35,031 bases of DNA. It comes from Gammaproteobacteria bacterium. Its GTDB lineage: Bacteria > Pseudomonadota > Gammaproteobacteria > Francisellales > CACEW01. The translations under genes were made by a program, and so were the position numbers. Under the pieces are notes generated by a model. It worked only from the letters and a program-made list of their open reading frames with translations. It searched no databases and had not been told where the DNA came from. The stretch covers positions 1 to 35,031 of the forward strand of contig JAQSYQ010000004.1 of assembly GCA_029256015.1 (NCBI GenBank), written 5' to 3'. Shown here one piece after another: positions 7,540 through 16,300 of this stretch (positions are counted from its first letter, which is position 1; each line of letters opens with the position of its first letter).

Positions 7540-8469
7540 TTACCCCGTGAGACAAGGCCTTTCTGTGCAAGCTTCCATAATTTGTTGCCTCAACCATCTA
7601 TGCCCCATGTCATTGTCATAGCGCTGATGCCACATAAGATAGTACTCAATATCTGGCATTTCAAAAGGAATAGGTCTGGTAATAAACTTATATTTATCTT
7701 GATATAAATTGGCAACACTTTCCACCATGGTTCCTATTAGAGTTTTCGATTTATCAATGATCTGAAAAATAGGAACAATAAACGGAAGGCCAATTTTAAC
7801 ATCTCGCTGCACCCCAAGTTTTAATAAGGCGCTATCAACCAGCATTTGGACATTGGGATTTTCAATCCTGATTGCCGCATGCGGATAGGCAAGATAATCT
7901 TTTAAATTGAGTTTTTCTTTTATCGCTAATGGATGATCCGGATTTAAAATACAAACTACTTTTTCCTTAAACAAAATCTGTTTGCGAGCAAAGTTTTGAT
8001 TGAGCAATGGCTTTCCAAGTACAAAATCATACCAGCCGCCTTCCAGAGTTTGCAGATCTCCTAACTGATCGATCGAAACAGCAATAATTTTTATTCCTGG
8101 AGCCTGCTTCTCCAGCCTATCTAGCACCTTAGGCAAAACTAAAGATGCCATATAATCTGACATTCCAATCCTAAAAATGCGCTGTGAAGTATTTGGAACA
8201 AACTGCTGCCCGCTTGTCACTAAACAACGCATCTGCTCCAAAACCTGATGTAATTTGGGCTGGAGCTCACAGGCATAACTGGTCAAAACCATCTTATTTT
8301 TTTCTCGAGTTAATAACTCATCCTTAAAGATTTCTCTCAATTGCTGCAAGTTATTACTCATAGCAGCCTGGGTGATGGAGAGTTTTTTGGCGGCTTGAGT
8401 CACGCTTTTTTCAGCAAATAGCTTATCAAGGGCCACTAATAAATTAAGATTAAGACGATATAAATCCAT
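7540..8469 (-). CDS. LysR-family transcriptional regulator
   Basis: The 309-aa protein begins with the LysR winged helix-turn-helix (LYRLNLNLLVALDKLFAEKS, then VTQAAKKLSITQAAMSNNLQQLREIF). The two-lobed effector-binding domain follows from about residue 90. It resembles the NodD/SyrM/LeuO-type subgroup by its DLNLL start. The ATG at 8469 is chosen because GGTGG lies just upstream; an open frame from 8487 is less likely. It is divergent from an efflux gene at 8578, the classic arrangement in which a LysR protein controls the neighbour from the shared intergenic region. Its stop is only 13 nt before the 5' end of tRNA-Leu on the same strand. Confidence 0.92.
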   Translation of the reverse strand: MDLYRLNLNLLVALDKLFAEKSVTQAAKKLSITQAAMSNNLQQLREIFKDELLTREKNKMVLTSYACELQPKLHQVLEQMRCLVTSGQQFVPNTSQRIFRIGMSDYMASLVLPKVLDRLEKQAPGIKIIAVSIDQLGDLQTLEGGWYDFVLGKPLLNQNFARKQILFKEKVVCILNPDHPLAIKEKLNLKDYLAYPHAAIRIENPNVQMLVDSALLKLGVQRDVKIGLPFIVPIFQIIDKSKTLIGTMVESVANLYQDKYKFITRPIPFEMPDIEYYLMWHQRYDNDMGHRWLRQQIMEACTERPCLTG

Positions 8470-8508
8470 GTCACCACCATAAGTCAAACTAATACAGGTT
8501 ATTCATAA

Positions 8509-8544
8509 AATAAATTTAAATTATTGGAATTATAGGGCTATAAT
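8509..8544 (+). promoter_or_regulatory. promoter and candidate LysR site for the efflux gene
   Basis: TATAAT at 8539-8544 is a perfect -10 element. An AT-rich near-palindrome, AATAAATTTAAATTATT, lies at about 8509-8525 in the -35 zone, where an activating LysR dimer would bind. No good -35 hexamer is present, which fits activator dependence. Transcription would begin near 8551, so the in-frame ATG at 8548 would be outside the message and the start must be the ATG at 8578. Confidence 0.5.
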
Positions 8545-8577
8545 CGGATGAATTTCAACCATTTCCAAAGGAAGAAT

Positions 8578-9753
8578 ATGTTTATTATCACTACACTTTT
8601 AGCGATTTTAGGTCTGATTGCCACCGATATTTTTGCCCCCTCTCTACCTGCAATTGCTCAGGTTTTTCATCAATCTTTAAACCATACTCAGCTCACTATC
8701 AGCTTATTTTTGCTGGGCTTTGCCTTTTCTCAGCTTATTTATGGCCCTATCTCGGATAAAGTAGGCCGCAAACCACCTCTTATCATTGGGGTTATTTTAT
8801 TCACAGCTGGCTCCCTATTATGTGTGCTGGCCCCTTCTTTTAGCTTATTTTGCCTGGGGCGTATTATCCAAGGTATTGCAGTAGGCAGCGGCTTATCCCT
8901 TGCTCGAGTTATCCTTCGAGACTGCTATCACGGCACAGAGCTGGCTATCAAAACTTCTCAAATGGCTATATTTGTTAGCCTAACGCCTGCTATCGCTCCT
9001 TATATCGGAGGCCTTTTACAGGAGTTTTTTGGGTATAAAGCTGTATTTCTGTTTTTATTTGCCTATGGCTTATTACTATTGGTATTGCTCAATACCTGTT
9101 TCAAAGAAACCATCAAGCAAAAAGAGAAAAATCTCAACCTATCCCTTGTTTTATTTCATTACAAACAGTTATTAACGAACTATAGTTTTATGCGCTACGT
9201 GCTAGTCGCAGGCTTTGCTTTTTCCTCTATTATTCTATATGCCAATGTCATTCCATTTATTATTCAAAACCAATTGCATTTATCGGCAAAACAGAACGGT
9301 GAAGTGCTTTTATTTGCAGCTCTTGGCTTAAGTTTAAGTTCTTTTATCAGCAACAGGCTTGTGCATAAAATCTCATCCAAAAAGCTGATTCAGGTAGGTC
9401 TTTCAATATTGACTCTAAGCGGCCTTATGCTAATTGCGACTGAATACTTATTTAGCGCAAGCCTAAGTACTCTAATGCCTCTGATATTTTTGATTACCAT
9501 AGCCTGCGGCTTCATTTTTCCCAATGCAGTAGCAGTGGCCTTTTCACAGATTAACGTCAATATTGGAATTGCCGGGGCAATTTACGGCTTTGTACAAATC
9601 TTTACTTCAGGCTTAATCAACTTCTTATTGAATGCGATTCCAGAGCAAGGACAAGCTTTGCTTGGAGGCTTTTATGTGGCATTAGGGATACTAGGACTGG
9701 CTTTATGTTTGGATATCTTTGCACTTGAAATTGGAGCGGGAAACGAGGCTTGA
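8578..9753 (+). CDS. Bcr/CflA-type MFS drug efflux transporter
   Basis: The 391-aa inner-membrane protein shows about twelve hydrophobic segments, the MFS motif A loop GPISDKVGRKPP between segments 2 and 3, and the segment-4 pattern LARVILRDCYHG with the arginine typical of Bcr/CflA (DHA1) proton-drug antiporters. AAGGA seven bases before the ATG at 8578, and a -10 box that overlaps the region just before 8548, argue for this start rather than the ATG ten codons upstream. It is probably controlled by the divergent LysR protein. The last 22 nt of the coding region overlap the 3' end of the opposing tRNA-Gly gene, so its C-terminus (IGAGNEA) is encoded antisense to the tRNA. Confidence 0.9.
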   Translation: MFIITTLLAILGLIATDIFAPSLPAIAQVFHQSLNHTQLTISLFLLGFAFSQLIYGPISDKVGRKPPLIIGVILFTAGSLLCVLAPSFSLFCLGRIIQGIAVGSGLSLARVILRDCYHGTELAIKTSQMAIFVSLTPAIAPYIGGLLQEFFGYKAVFLFLFAYGLLLLVLLNTCFKETIKQKEKNLNLSLVLFHYKQLLTNYSFMRYVLVAGFAFSSIILYANVIPFIIQNQLHLSAKQNGEVLLFAALGLSLSSFISNRLVHKISSKKLIQVGLSILTLSGLMLIATEYLFSASLSTLMPLIFLITIACGFIFPNAVAVAFSQINVNIGIAGAIYGFVQIFTSGLINFLLNAIPEQGQALLGGFYVALGILGLALCLDIFALEIGAGNEA

Positions 9754-9806
9754 ACTCGCGACCCCAACCTTGGCAAGGTTGTGCTCTACCACTGAGCTAT
9801 TCCCGC
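9732..9806 (-). tRNA. tRNA-Gly(GCC)
   Basis: 75 nt with encoded CCA: acceptor GCGGGAA pairs with TTCCCGC, D-arm AGCTCAGTGGTAGAGC, anticodon loop CTTGCCAAG, T-loop TTCAAGC. Its 3' end overlaps the end of the convergent MFS gene by 22 nt. Confidence 0.95.
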
Positions 9807-9983
9807 ATATAAACTAAAACTTACTTAAACACTTAACTCTTGTAAAGCCAATTTCAACAAGAGCTCAGTTGCAGAGTCCTGGTTCTAAGTTCAGCCTCCT
9901 GGCTTCACTAAGTACCCCGGCCCTACGCTTTCCATGCTCCGGGCGTTCGTCGGATCAAAGCGGTGCTTTGATTTTTCCGCCTT
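9807..9983. other. tRNA-spacer with GC-richer foreign-looking segment
   Basis: No gene is supported. About 9895-9952 is distinctly richer in G and C (CCCCGGCCCTACG and GCTCCGGGCG) than the flanks. A hairpin follows: ATCAAAGC at 9954-9961, GGT, GCTTTGAT at 9965-9972, then four T. The segment abuts the broken tRNA-Gly copy at 9984. Confidence 0.4.
9954..9976 (+). terminator. hairpin with T-run, possible plus-strand terminator
   Basis: A perfect 8-bp stem, ATCAAAGC/GCTTTGAT, with a 3-nt loop is followed by TTTT. It could stop transcripts from the MFS gene 200 nt upstream before they enter pgsA antisense. It may instead be part of a dispersed repeat. Confidence 0.4.
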
Positions 9984-10003
9984 ACCCACTAAGCTATTCC
10001 CGC
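9984..10003 (-). pseudogene. 5' fragment of a second tRNA-Gly gene
   Basis: On the minus strand this reads GCGGGAATAGCTTAGTGGG, matching the acceptor and D-arm of the intact tRNA-Gly at 9732-9806 with only small changes. The sequence then departs completely into the GC-richer segment. No anticodon or T-arm is left, so the gene is broken. Confidence 0.6.
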
Positions 10004-10053
10004 AACAGGAGCACATTGTAATAAATAAGGGGACAAAGTCAACTTTTTTTTGC

Positions 10054-10611
10054 TTATTCTAATGGAACATCTCGCAAATTGACCCAAGCGGCATGCAGAT
10101 AGATAAACATAGACCAAAGCGTTAGGATTACCGCGATATACAACATTGCAAATCCAAAAATGACTACTTGAGAATAAACCGGTGGTTGCGAAAATAAAAT
10201 CACTAGCGCCACCATCTGGGCGGCTGTTTTCACTTTACCAATATAGGAAACCTTGACAGTTGCACGCCTGCCAAGCTCAGCCATCCACTCTCTTAAAGCC
10301 GAAATCAAAATTTCGCGAGAAACAATCACTATTCCGGGAATAGCCATCCAAGGGCTAGGATATTCTGAAACTAGCAAAACCAAAGCCACTCCAACAATTA
10401 ACTTATCGGCAACTGGGTCTAAAAAAGCCCCAAAAGCTGAAGTTTCCTTGAGGTAGCGGGCCAAAAAACCATCCAGCCAGTCGGTAATAGCGGCTATAAA
10501 GAATATGGCAGCGGTAATCCAGTGGTCATGCAGGTAAAAAGATAAAACGAACAATGGGATCAGCGCGATACGAAATACCGTCAAACCGTTGGGTAATGTC
10601 CAAAATTTCAT
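10054..10611 (-). CDS. pgsA: CDP-diacylglycerol-glycerol-3-phosphate 3-phosphatidyltransferase
   Basis: PgsA makes phosphatidylglycerophosphate from CDP-diacylglycerol and glycerol-3-phosphate at the inner membrane, the first committed step to phosphatidylglycerol and cardiolipin. The 185-aa protein has four or more membrane segments and the full CDP-alcohol phosphotransferase signature, D-(x)2-D-G-(x)2-A-R-(x)8-G-(x)3-D-(x)3-D, in DWLDGFLARYLKETS, FGAFLDPVADK. I start at the ATG at 10611 with CGGGG upstream; a TTG six codons earlier is open but unlikely. It follows uvrC by about 75 nt on the same strand, as in Legionella and other gammaproteobacteria, and probably shares its transcript. Confidence 0.97.
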   Translation of the reverse strand: MKFWTLPNGLTVFRIALIPLFVLSFYLHDHWITAAIFFIAAITDWLDGFLARYLKETSAFGAFLDPVADKLIVGVALVLLVSEYPSPWMAIPGIVIVSREILISALREWMAELGRRATVKVSYIGKVKTAAQMVALVILFSQPPVYSQVVIFGFAMLYIAVILTLWSMFIYLHAAWVNLRDVPLE

Positions 10612-10686
10612 GCTGATGCCCCGAGCCAAGAGCGAAATTACAGATAAGATAGCAGATACTTAATAAGAAAGCATTAACTGAATGAG

Positions 10687-12528
10687 CTAATCTGCTTTAA
10701 ATACAGCGACTAATTTAGCAGCTAATTCGGGGCTAATGCCATTCACTTTACACAGTTCTTCTATCGTGGCGTTTTTTACTTCTCGCCATCCTCCGAAGTG
10801 CCTGAGCAAAGCCTGGCGCTTTTTAGGACCGATTCCGGGAATTTCTTCTAAAGTAGAAGTGCTGCGTTTTTTCTCACGTTTGGCCCTATGCCCAGTAATG
10901 GCAAAGCGGTGGGCTTCTTCATCGACTTGCCTAATTAACAGCAAAGCCGGGTCCTGAGCATCCAATTGCAAGGGCAGCTTTTTATCGACCTGCCAAATCT
11001 GCTCTAAGCCCATTTTACGAGTCGTGCCTTTAGCTAAACCTAGCAGCAAAATCCCCTCAATTTCAAGCTCTTTTAACACGGCTGTGGCCTGTGACAACTG
11101 TCCTTTTCCTCCGTCTATTAAAATAATATCCGGCAAGGGCTGGTTTTCCTTTTTAGCTCGCAGGTAGCGCCGGGTGAGAACTTGATGCATAGCCGCATAG
11201 TCATCCCCAGGCTTGATTCCTTCTATATTAAAATGCCGGTATAGCTTTTTAACCGGGCCGTTTTCATCAAATACCACGCAAGAGGCTACGGTAAGCTCCC
11301 CCTGACTGTGGCTGATATCAAAGCACTCTATCCGATGGATGGGTTTTTCAAGCTTTAATACTTCCTGAAGGCGATGCATTCTTTCTTGAATATTTTGCTT
11401 AGCGACCAAATGGCCTATCAGAGCTTGATTGGCGTTAAGCTTAGCCATTTCCAGCCATTTTGCTCTTGACCCTCTTGGATTGCAGGTAAATTTAGGTGCT
11501 TTACCATGCATCTCATCCAATACTTCAATTAAAGCCGCCTCTACTTCCACATCCTCACTTAGAATAATATCATCAGGCAAAGATTTAGCCCCTAAGCCAG
11601 TAGTGTAGAATTGCTCCAAAAAGGCCATCAAGACTTCGGTTCTGCTTTCAGTCCAGCCCACTTTGGGGAAATACGTTTTATTGCCAAGCAACCTGCCCAT
11701 CCGTATGTAAAGCACCTGAACGCAAAACTGGCCATGCTGCTCGCTTAGGGCAATCACATCCACATTGCTTTCGCTTTGGACGCTAACCGCCTGTTGTTCT
11801 TGTAACTGTTGCAAAGCCATAAGTTGGTTGCGAAGTCGGGCCGCTTCCTCAAAGGCTAATCTTTCGGAAGCCTGCTCCATTTTATCCGCCAGGCTTTTTA
11901 GAATGGTCTGATTCTTGCCTTGGAAAAACAGCTTTACGTGATCCACTTCCTGCCTATATTCCTGCTTTCCTATAAGCCCCACACAAGGGCCGGAGCAGCG
12001 CTTAATCTGGTATTGAAGGCAGGGCCTGGTCCGGTTTTTAAAAAATGAGTCCTCGCACTGGCGCACCGGGAAAATCTTTTGAAGTAAATTTAAAGTAGTT
12101 TTTACAGAAGACATTGTAGGATATGGCCCAAAATATAGGCCTTCTTTAGACTGTCTGCCTCGATGGGTCGTAATCCTCGGGAATTTATGCTGGGTGGACA
12201 GGTAAATATAGGGATAGCTTTTATCATCTCTAAATACAATGTTATAGCGAGGCCGGTGCTGCTTAATCAGCGTGCTTTCTAAAATCAGCGCTTCTTTTTC
12301 AGATAGGGTTAAAGTCACCTCAATGCTGATGATATGCTCAACCAATGACTGGGTTTTGGCATCTTCATGCTGACGGTTAAAATAGCTTGAGACCCGTTTT
12401 TTTAAGTTTTTGGCCTTGCCGACATAAAGGATCTCGCCCTTAGCATCCAGCATGCGATACACACCGGGTGAGGAGCTTAGGTTTTTTAGAAAGCTTTTGA
12501 TATCAAAGTTGCTTGCAGGCTCGTTCAT
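10687..12528 (-). CDS. uvrC: UvrABC excinuclease subunit C
   Basis: UvrC makes both incisions in nucleotide excision repair after loading by UvrA-UvrB. The 613-aa protein is full length. It has the GIY-YIG nuclease domain for the 3' cut (SSPGVYRMLDAKGEILYVGKA at residues 19-39), cysteines CEDSF and CSGPCVG, a UVR UvrB-binding helix pair (about 205-240), and the RNase H-like domain for the 5' cut (FDISHSQGE, then IDGGKGQL). A tandem helix-hairpin-helix tail follows (EIPGIGPKKRQALL at 562-575, VNGISPELA near 596). It lies between letA and pgsA in the conserved gacA-uvrC-pgsA order, but a 117-nt palindromic element separates it from letA. Confidence 0.98.
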   Translation of the reverse strand: MNEPASNFDIKSFLKNLSSSPGVYRMLDAKGEILYVGKAKNLKKRVSSYFNRQHEDAKTQSLVEHIISIEVTLTLSEKEALILESTLIKQHRPRYNIVFRDDKSYPYIYLSTQHKFPRITTHRGRQSKEGLYFGPYPTMSSVKTTLNLLQKIFPVRQCEDSFFKNRTRPCLQYQIKRCSGPCVGLIGKQEYRQEVDHVKLFFQGKNQTILKSLADKMEQASERLAFEEAARLRNQLMALQQLQEQQAVSVQSESNVDVIALSEQHGQFCVQVLYIRMGRLLGNKTYFPKVGWTESRTEVLMAFLEQFYTTGLGAKSLPDDIILSEDVEVEAALIEVLDEMHGKAPKFTCNPRGSRAKWLEMAKLNANQALIGHLVAKQNIQERMHRLQEVLKLEKPIHRIECFDISHSQGELTVASCVVFDENGPVKKLYRHFNIEGIKPGDDYAAMHQVLTRRYLRAKKENQPLPDIILIDGGKGQLSQATAVLKELEIEGILLLGLAKGTTRKMGLEQIWQVDKKLPLQLDAQDPALLLIRQVDEEAHRFAITGHRAKREKKRSTSTLEEIPGIGPKKRQALLRHFGGWREVKNATIEELCKVNGISPELAAKLVAVFKAD

Positions 12529-12568
12529 GCAGGTATTATATCAATCCTCTAGTTAAATTAGCTAATAG

Positions 12569-12685
12569 CGTTCTCTATTTTTTAAACAGACAAGGCGCGG
12601 TGATTACAGAGCGCCCGGAGTTACCAAAAGGTAATGAGGATCGCGGATAGTCGCCGCAACGCAGTATGGTTAAAAAAGAGAAACG
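12569..12685. repeat. 117-nt imperfect palindrome between letA and uvrC, MITE-like
   Basis: The outer arms, CGTTCTCTATTTTTTAAAC (12569-12587) and its imperfect complement GGTTAAAAAAGAGAAACG (12668-12685), frame inner partly paired segments. The centre is a perfect hairpin, TTACC-AAAA-GGTAA at 12621-12634. It has no coding potential and is GC-richer in the middle. The architecture recalls ERIC-like or MITE-like dispersed elements. It fills most of the letA-uvrC gap and would fold in the read-through transcript. Confidence 0.6.
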
Positions 12686-12688
12686 ATA

Positions 12689-13327
12689 TTATTTGGCTTC
12701 GATTAATCCATGCCGTATAGCCAAGTGAGTCAACTCCACGTCGCTATTCACATTAAGCTTTTCAAACAGGCGATAGCGATAAGTATTGACCGTCTTGGGG
12801 CTTAGGCAAAGTTGATCTGAGATTTCACCGACCTTTTGGCCGTTGGTAATCATTATCAACACTTGCATTTCCCGCTCGGAAAGGTCATCAAATGGGGAGT
12901 CGCTTTTATCAGATAAATGTTTCAAAGCCAAAGCTTGCGCAACTTCGGGGCTTAAATACCGCTTGCCTGCATGAACTAAACGAATGGCCTGAACCATCTC
13001 ATCAACTCCAGCTCCTTTGGTGAGATAACCGCTTGCCCCGGCCTGTAAAATCATGGAAGGATAAGGCTCTTCACCCAGGGTAGTGACCGTCAATATTTTA
13101 GTATTGGGATTATTGCGGATAATACGCTTGGTGGCTTCTAACCCGCCCACTCCCGGCATTTTAACGTCCATTAAGACCACGTCAGGATTTAACTGTTTGG
13201 CAAGGCGTATAGCGTCTTCTCCATTATTGGCTTCACCAATAACTTCAATGTCTTTCACATCTTCAAGCAGGCGATTGATACCCATACGAACCAAGTCATG
13301 ATCGTCAACCAGTAGTACTTTAATCAA
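12689..13327 (-). CDS. letA: GacA/LetA/UvrY response regulator
   Basis: The 212-aa protein is a NarL/FixJ-type response regulator. The receiver domain has acidic pocket Asp8/Asp9, phospho-acceptor Asp54 in VVLMDVKMPG, Thr82/83 and Lys104. A LuxR-type helix-turn-helix (about 149-208, LSEREMQVLIMI, then SPKTVNTYRYRLFEKL) follows. In Legionella LetA is phosphorylated by LetS and activates the small RNAs RsmY/RsmZ that relieve CsrA repression, switching on transmission and virulence traits. Synteny with uvrC and pgsA supports this orthology; the LetS partner is not in the window. The start is a TTG with AAGGGA upstream, and an ATG-CCT-TGA mini-frame overlaps it. A 15-bp palindrome lies just upstream. 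Confidence 0.95.
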   Translation of the reverse strand: MIKVLLVDDHDLVRMGINRLLEDVKDIEVIGEANNGEDAIRLAKQLNPDVVLMDVKMPGVGGLEATKRIIRNNPNTKILTVTTLGEEPYPSMILQAGASGYLTKGAGVDEMVQAIRLVHAGKRYLSPEVAQALALKHLSDKSDSPFDDLSEREMQVLIMITNGQKVGEISDQLCLSPKTVNTYRYRLFEKLNVNSDVELTHLAIRHGLIEAK

Positions 13328-13354
13328 GGCATTATCCCTTCAAAGTATTGTTTG

Positions 13355-13369
13355 ATATAGGGACTATAT
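13355..13369. promoter_or_regulatory. 15-bp palindrome upstream of letA
   Basis: ATATAG-GGA-CTATAT is a perfect 6-bp inverted repeat between the RND pump stop codon and the letA start. On the minus strand it includes TATAGT and TAATAT, either of which could serve as a -10 element, so letA may have its own operator-promoter here. Confidence 0.4.
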
Positions 13370-16300
13370 TACCTAAAAGCCTGCCGAAGTAGAATTTCTT
13401 TTTTCTTATGGTCAAAAGGAGCCAAAATATAATAGGCCACAGGCACCACGATTAATGAGAAAAAGGTCCCAAATACCATGCCCCCGACAATGACCCAGCC
13501 GATTTGCTGATGGCTCACAGAGCCTGGCCCCGTAGCAAAAGCCAAAGGAATGGCCCCAAGCACCATAGCACAGGTCGTCATTAAAATGGGTCGCAATCTG
13601 ATTACCGCCGCATGTTTAATCGCATCAATCAGGCTGTCTCCGCCTTTTAAGCGGACGTTAGCGAACTGAGTAATCAAAATTCCATGCTTGGTGATAAGGC
13701 CTACCAAAGTAATCAATCCGATGTTGGTATACAGATTTAAAGAGCCCCCGGTCAGCTTCAAAGTGCATAAGGCCCCGACTATGCATAAAGGCACGCTGAG
13801 CAATATCACTAATGGGTCGACAAAGCTTTCAAACTGAGCAGCCAGCACCAAGTAAATAAATACCAATGATAAGGCAAATAAACTCAACATAGTCCCGGCT
13901 GAAGTCAGATAAGCCTGAATCAACCCATCAAAGGCGTAGCTTTCCTTGCTCGTTAAGTTTTGATCCAGTTGCTGCTGAATATAACGAGTCACTTGCCCCA
14001 GGTCATAATGCGGAGCGATTTCAGCCGTAATATCAGCTGAGCGCATACGGTCATAGTGGTTCAAATTGCTCTGTCTGATCCCTGAGGTTAAATTGACCAA
14101 GTTGCTTAAAGGAATCATCTGTTGATCGGCATTTCTCACATAAGTATTATTTAAAAACCCATCAAAATTGCTGAGGTCTTGGATATTCATTTGCACCAGA
14201 ACTGGATACATCTGGTCGCCTTCCTGAATATCGGTAATATGCCTGCCGGCTAACATCACACTGATGGTATCGGCCACATCCTGTAAATTCACATTAAGCC
14301 CAGCTGCCTGAGGACGTTTAAAAGAAGCGTTATAGACCTGGTTATCAAACTTTAAGGAAGTATTGACGTTGGTCATTCCGGGATAGCTTGAAAAGACCGC
14401 CACCAGCTTATCGACAGTTTTCTGTAGGTCCACATAATCGTTAGCAGTAGTCATAAGATGAACTTGTACTGCCGCACCGCTGGTATTGTTACCGTAGTTA
14501 ATCGGGTCCGGTACTGACACATCAATCAATATGGGGATTTGATTAATCGCCGGCATAAGCTTTTCAATAACCTGGTCGGTGCTAAGGTCGCGATTTTGCC
14601 AAGGCTGCATGGTGACAAAATCAGTTCCGCTTCCCGCAAAAATAAAGGAAGCATAGCTTAATATTTCAGGAGTTTGCTGATAAAGGCCTTCTAACTGGCG
14701 CATAAAGCCATCGGTATAATCAATGGTAGAGCCAGGCGGGCTTTGGATATTCACATTAAAATAACCGATGTCCTCTTTTGGAATAAAGGATTGGGGCACA
14801 GTTAGGTAAACAAAATAACCGAGCATTGCTACAACACATAGGCTCATAACTACAAGCCAGCGCTTTAACAACATGACAGATAAAATTCTTTCATAATGGC
14901 TGTTTAAAAAATGGAAGATTTTTCGAAGAGCCAACTCCAGCCGAGATAGCTTTTCATGAGGCATGAGCACTCTTGAGCACATCATGGGCGACAAAGTCAG
15001 CGCTACAAATCCTGAAATTAATACGGCTCCCGCCAAAGTAAAGGCGAACTCTCTGAATACAGTCGCTGAGAATCCAGGGATAAAGCCTGTTGGCGCGTAA
15101 ACGGCCGCCAGAGTTAAGGTCATAGCAATAACTGAAAAACCGATTTCCTTGCTTCCTGTAAAGGCAGCCTCCATAGGCTTTAGGCCTTCCTCAATATGCC
15201 GATGGATATTCTCCAAGACCACAATAGCGTCATCCACCACTAAGCCAATCGCTAAAATAATCGCCAATAAAGTCATGACATTGACTGAAAAACCGCAAAT
15301 CATCATGACCCCAAATACACCGATCACGCAAACCGGAATGGTAGCGATCGGCACTAAAGCTGCCCTTATGGAGCCTAAGAAAAGGAATACGACAAGCATT
15401 ACCAGAATAATAGCTTCAAACAAGGTGCTGAAGCTTTCTTGAATGGCCTTTTTCAAGAATATGGACTGGTCATAGGTTACCAGCATTTTCATGCCATCCG
15501 GCAGCTTGCTATGCAAATGCGCCAAGACCTCTTTGGCCTCATCCGCTACCACGATAGGGTTCGCGGTATTTAAAGGACGAAGCTCAAGATCGATCCCAGG
15601 CTGGGCGTTAATTCGCATAGGAGAATCTTGCAAACTGCTGCTTCCAAGCTCTACATCTGCCACATCTTTTAAGCGGATAATCTGGCCGTTGTTGTCTCGA
15701 ACAATTAAATTGGCAAACTGCTCAGGAGTATGAAGCTGAGTATTCGCAACAATACTGTGGGTGCGGTCTTTACCCTGAATGGAGCCGCCTGAAAAGTTAA
15801 TGTTATTGCTTTGCAGAGTATTTTGGATGTCCATGACAGTAACGCCCAAAGCCGCCATTTTTTGGGGGTCTAACCACACTCTCATGGCATATTCATTTGC
15901 CCCGTAAATCCAAGCTCCTCCCATACCGGGAAGATTGAGTAAAGTAGGCACCACTGCTTGAGTGATATAATCACGAATCTGAGCCGGGCTAAGCTGGCTG
16001 TCCATAAAGCCAATATTTAATACAGGCCGCTCCACCCCGCCTGAGGTGATAACAGCAGGATCGGCATCGGGAGGTAATTTATCGGTAACAGAGGAAACAG
16101 CAGTTCGCACATCTCCCATTTCCTTGATCATATTGCTGCCGGGCTCAAAGTTTAAGTAGATATGGCTGTAGTTATAAGTACTCGTTGAGGCAATGGAAGA
16201 CACGCCATCAACATTGATCAGGGCGTTCTCAAGATAACTTGTGACCTGGCTTTCCATTAAATCAGGACTGGCTCCGTCATAATGTACGCTGACCTGAGCA

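Noticed and set aside
8548..8577. Upstream ATG as start of the MFS transporter
   Set aside because: A perfect -10 TATAAT at 8539-8544 places transcription start after this ATG, and the good ribosome site serves the ATG at 8578.
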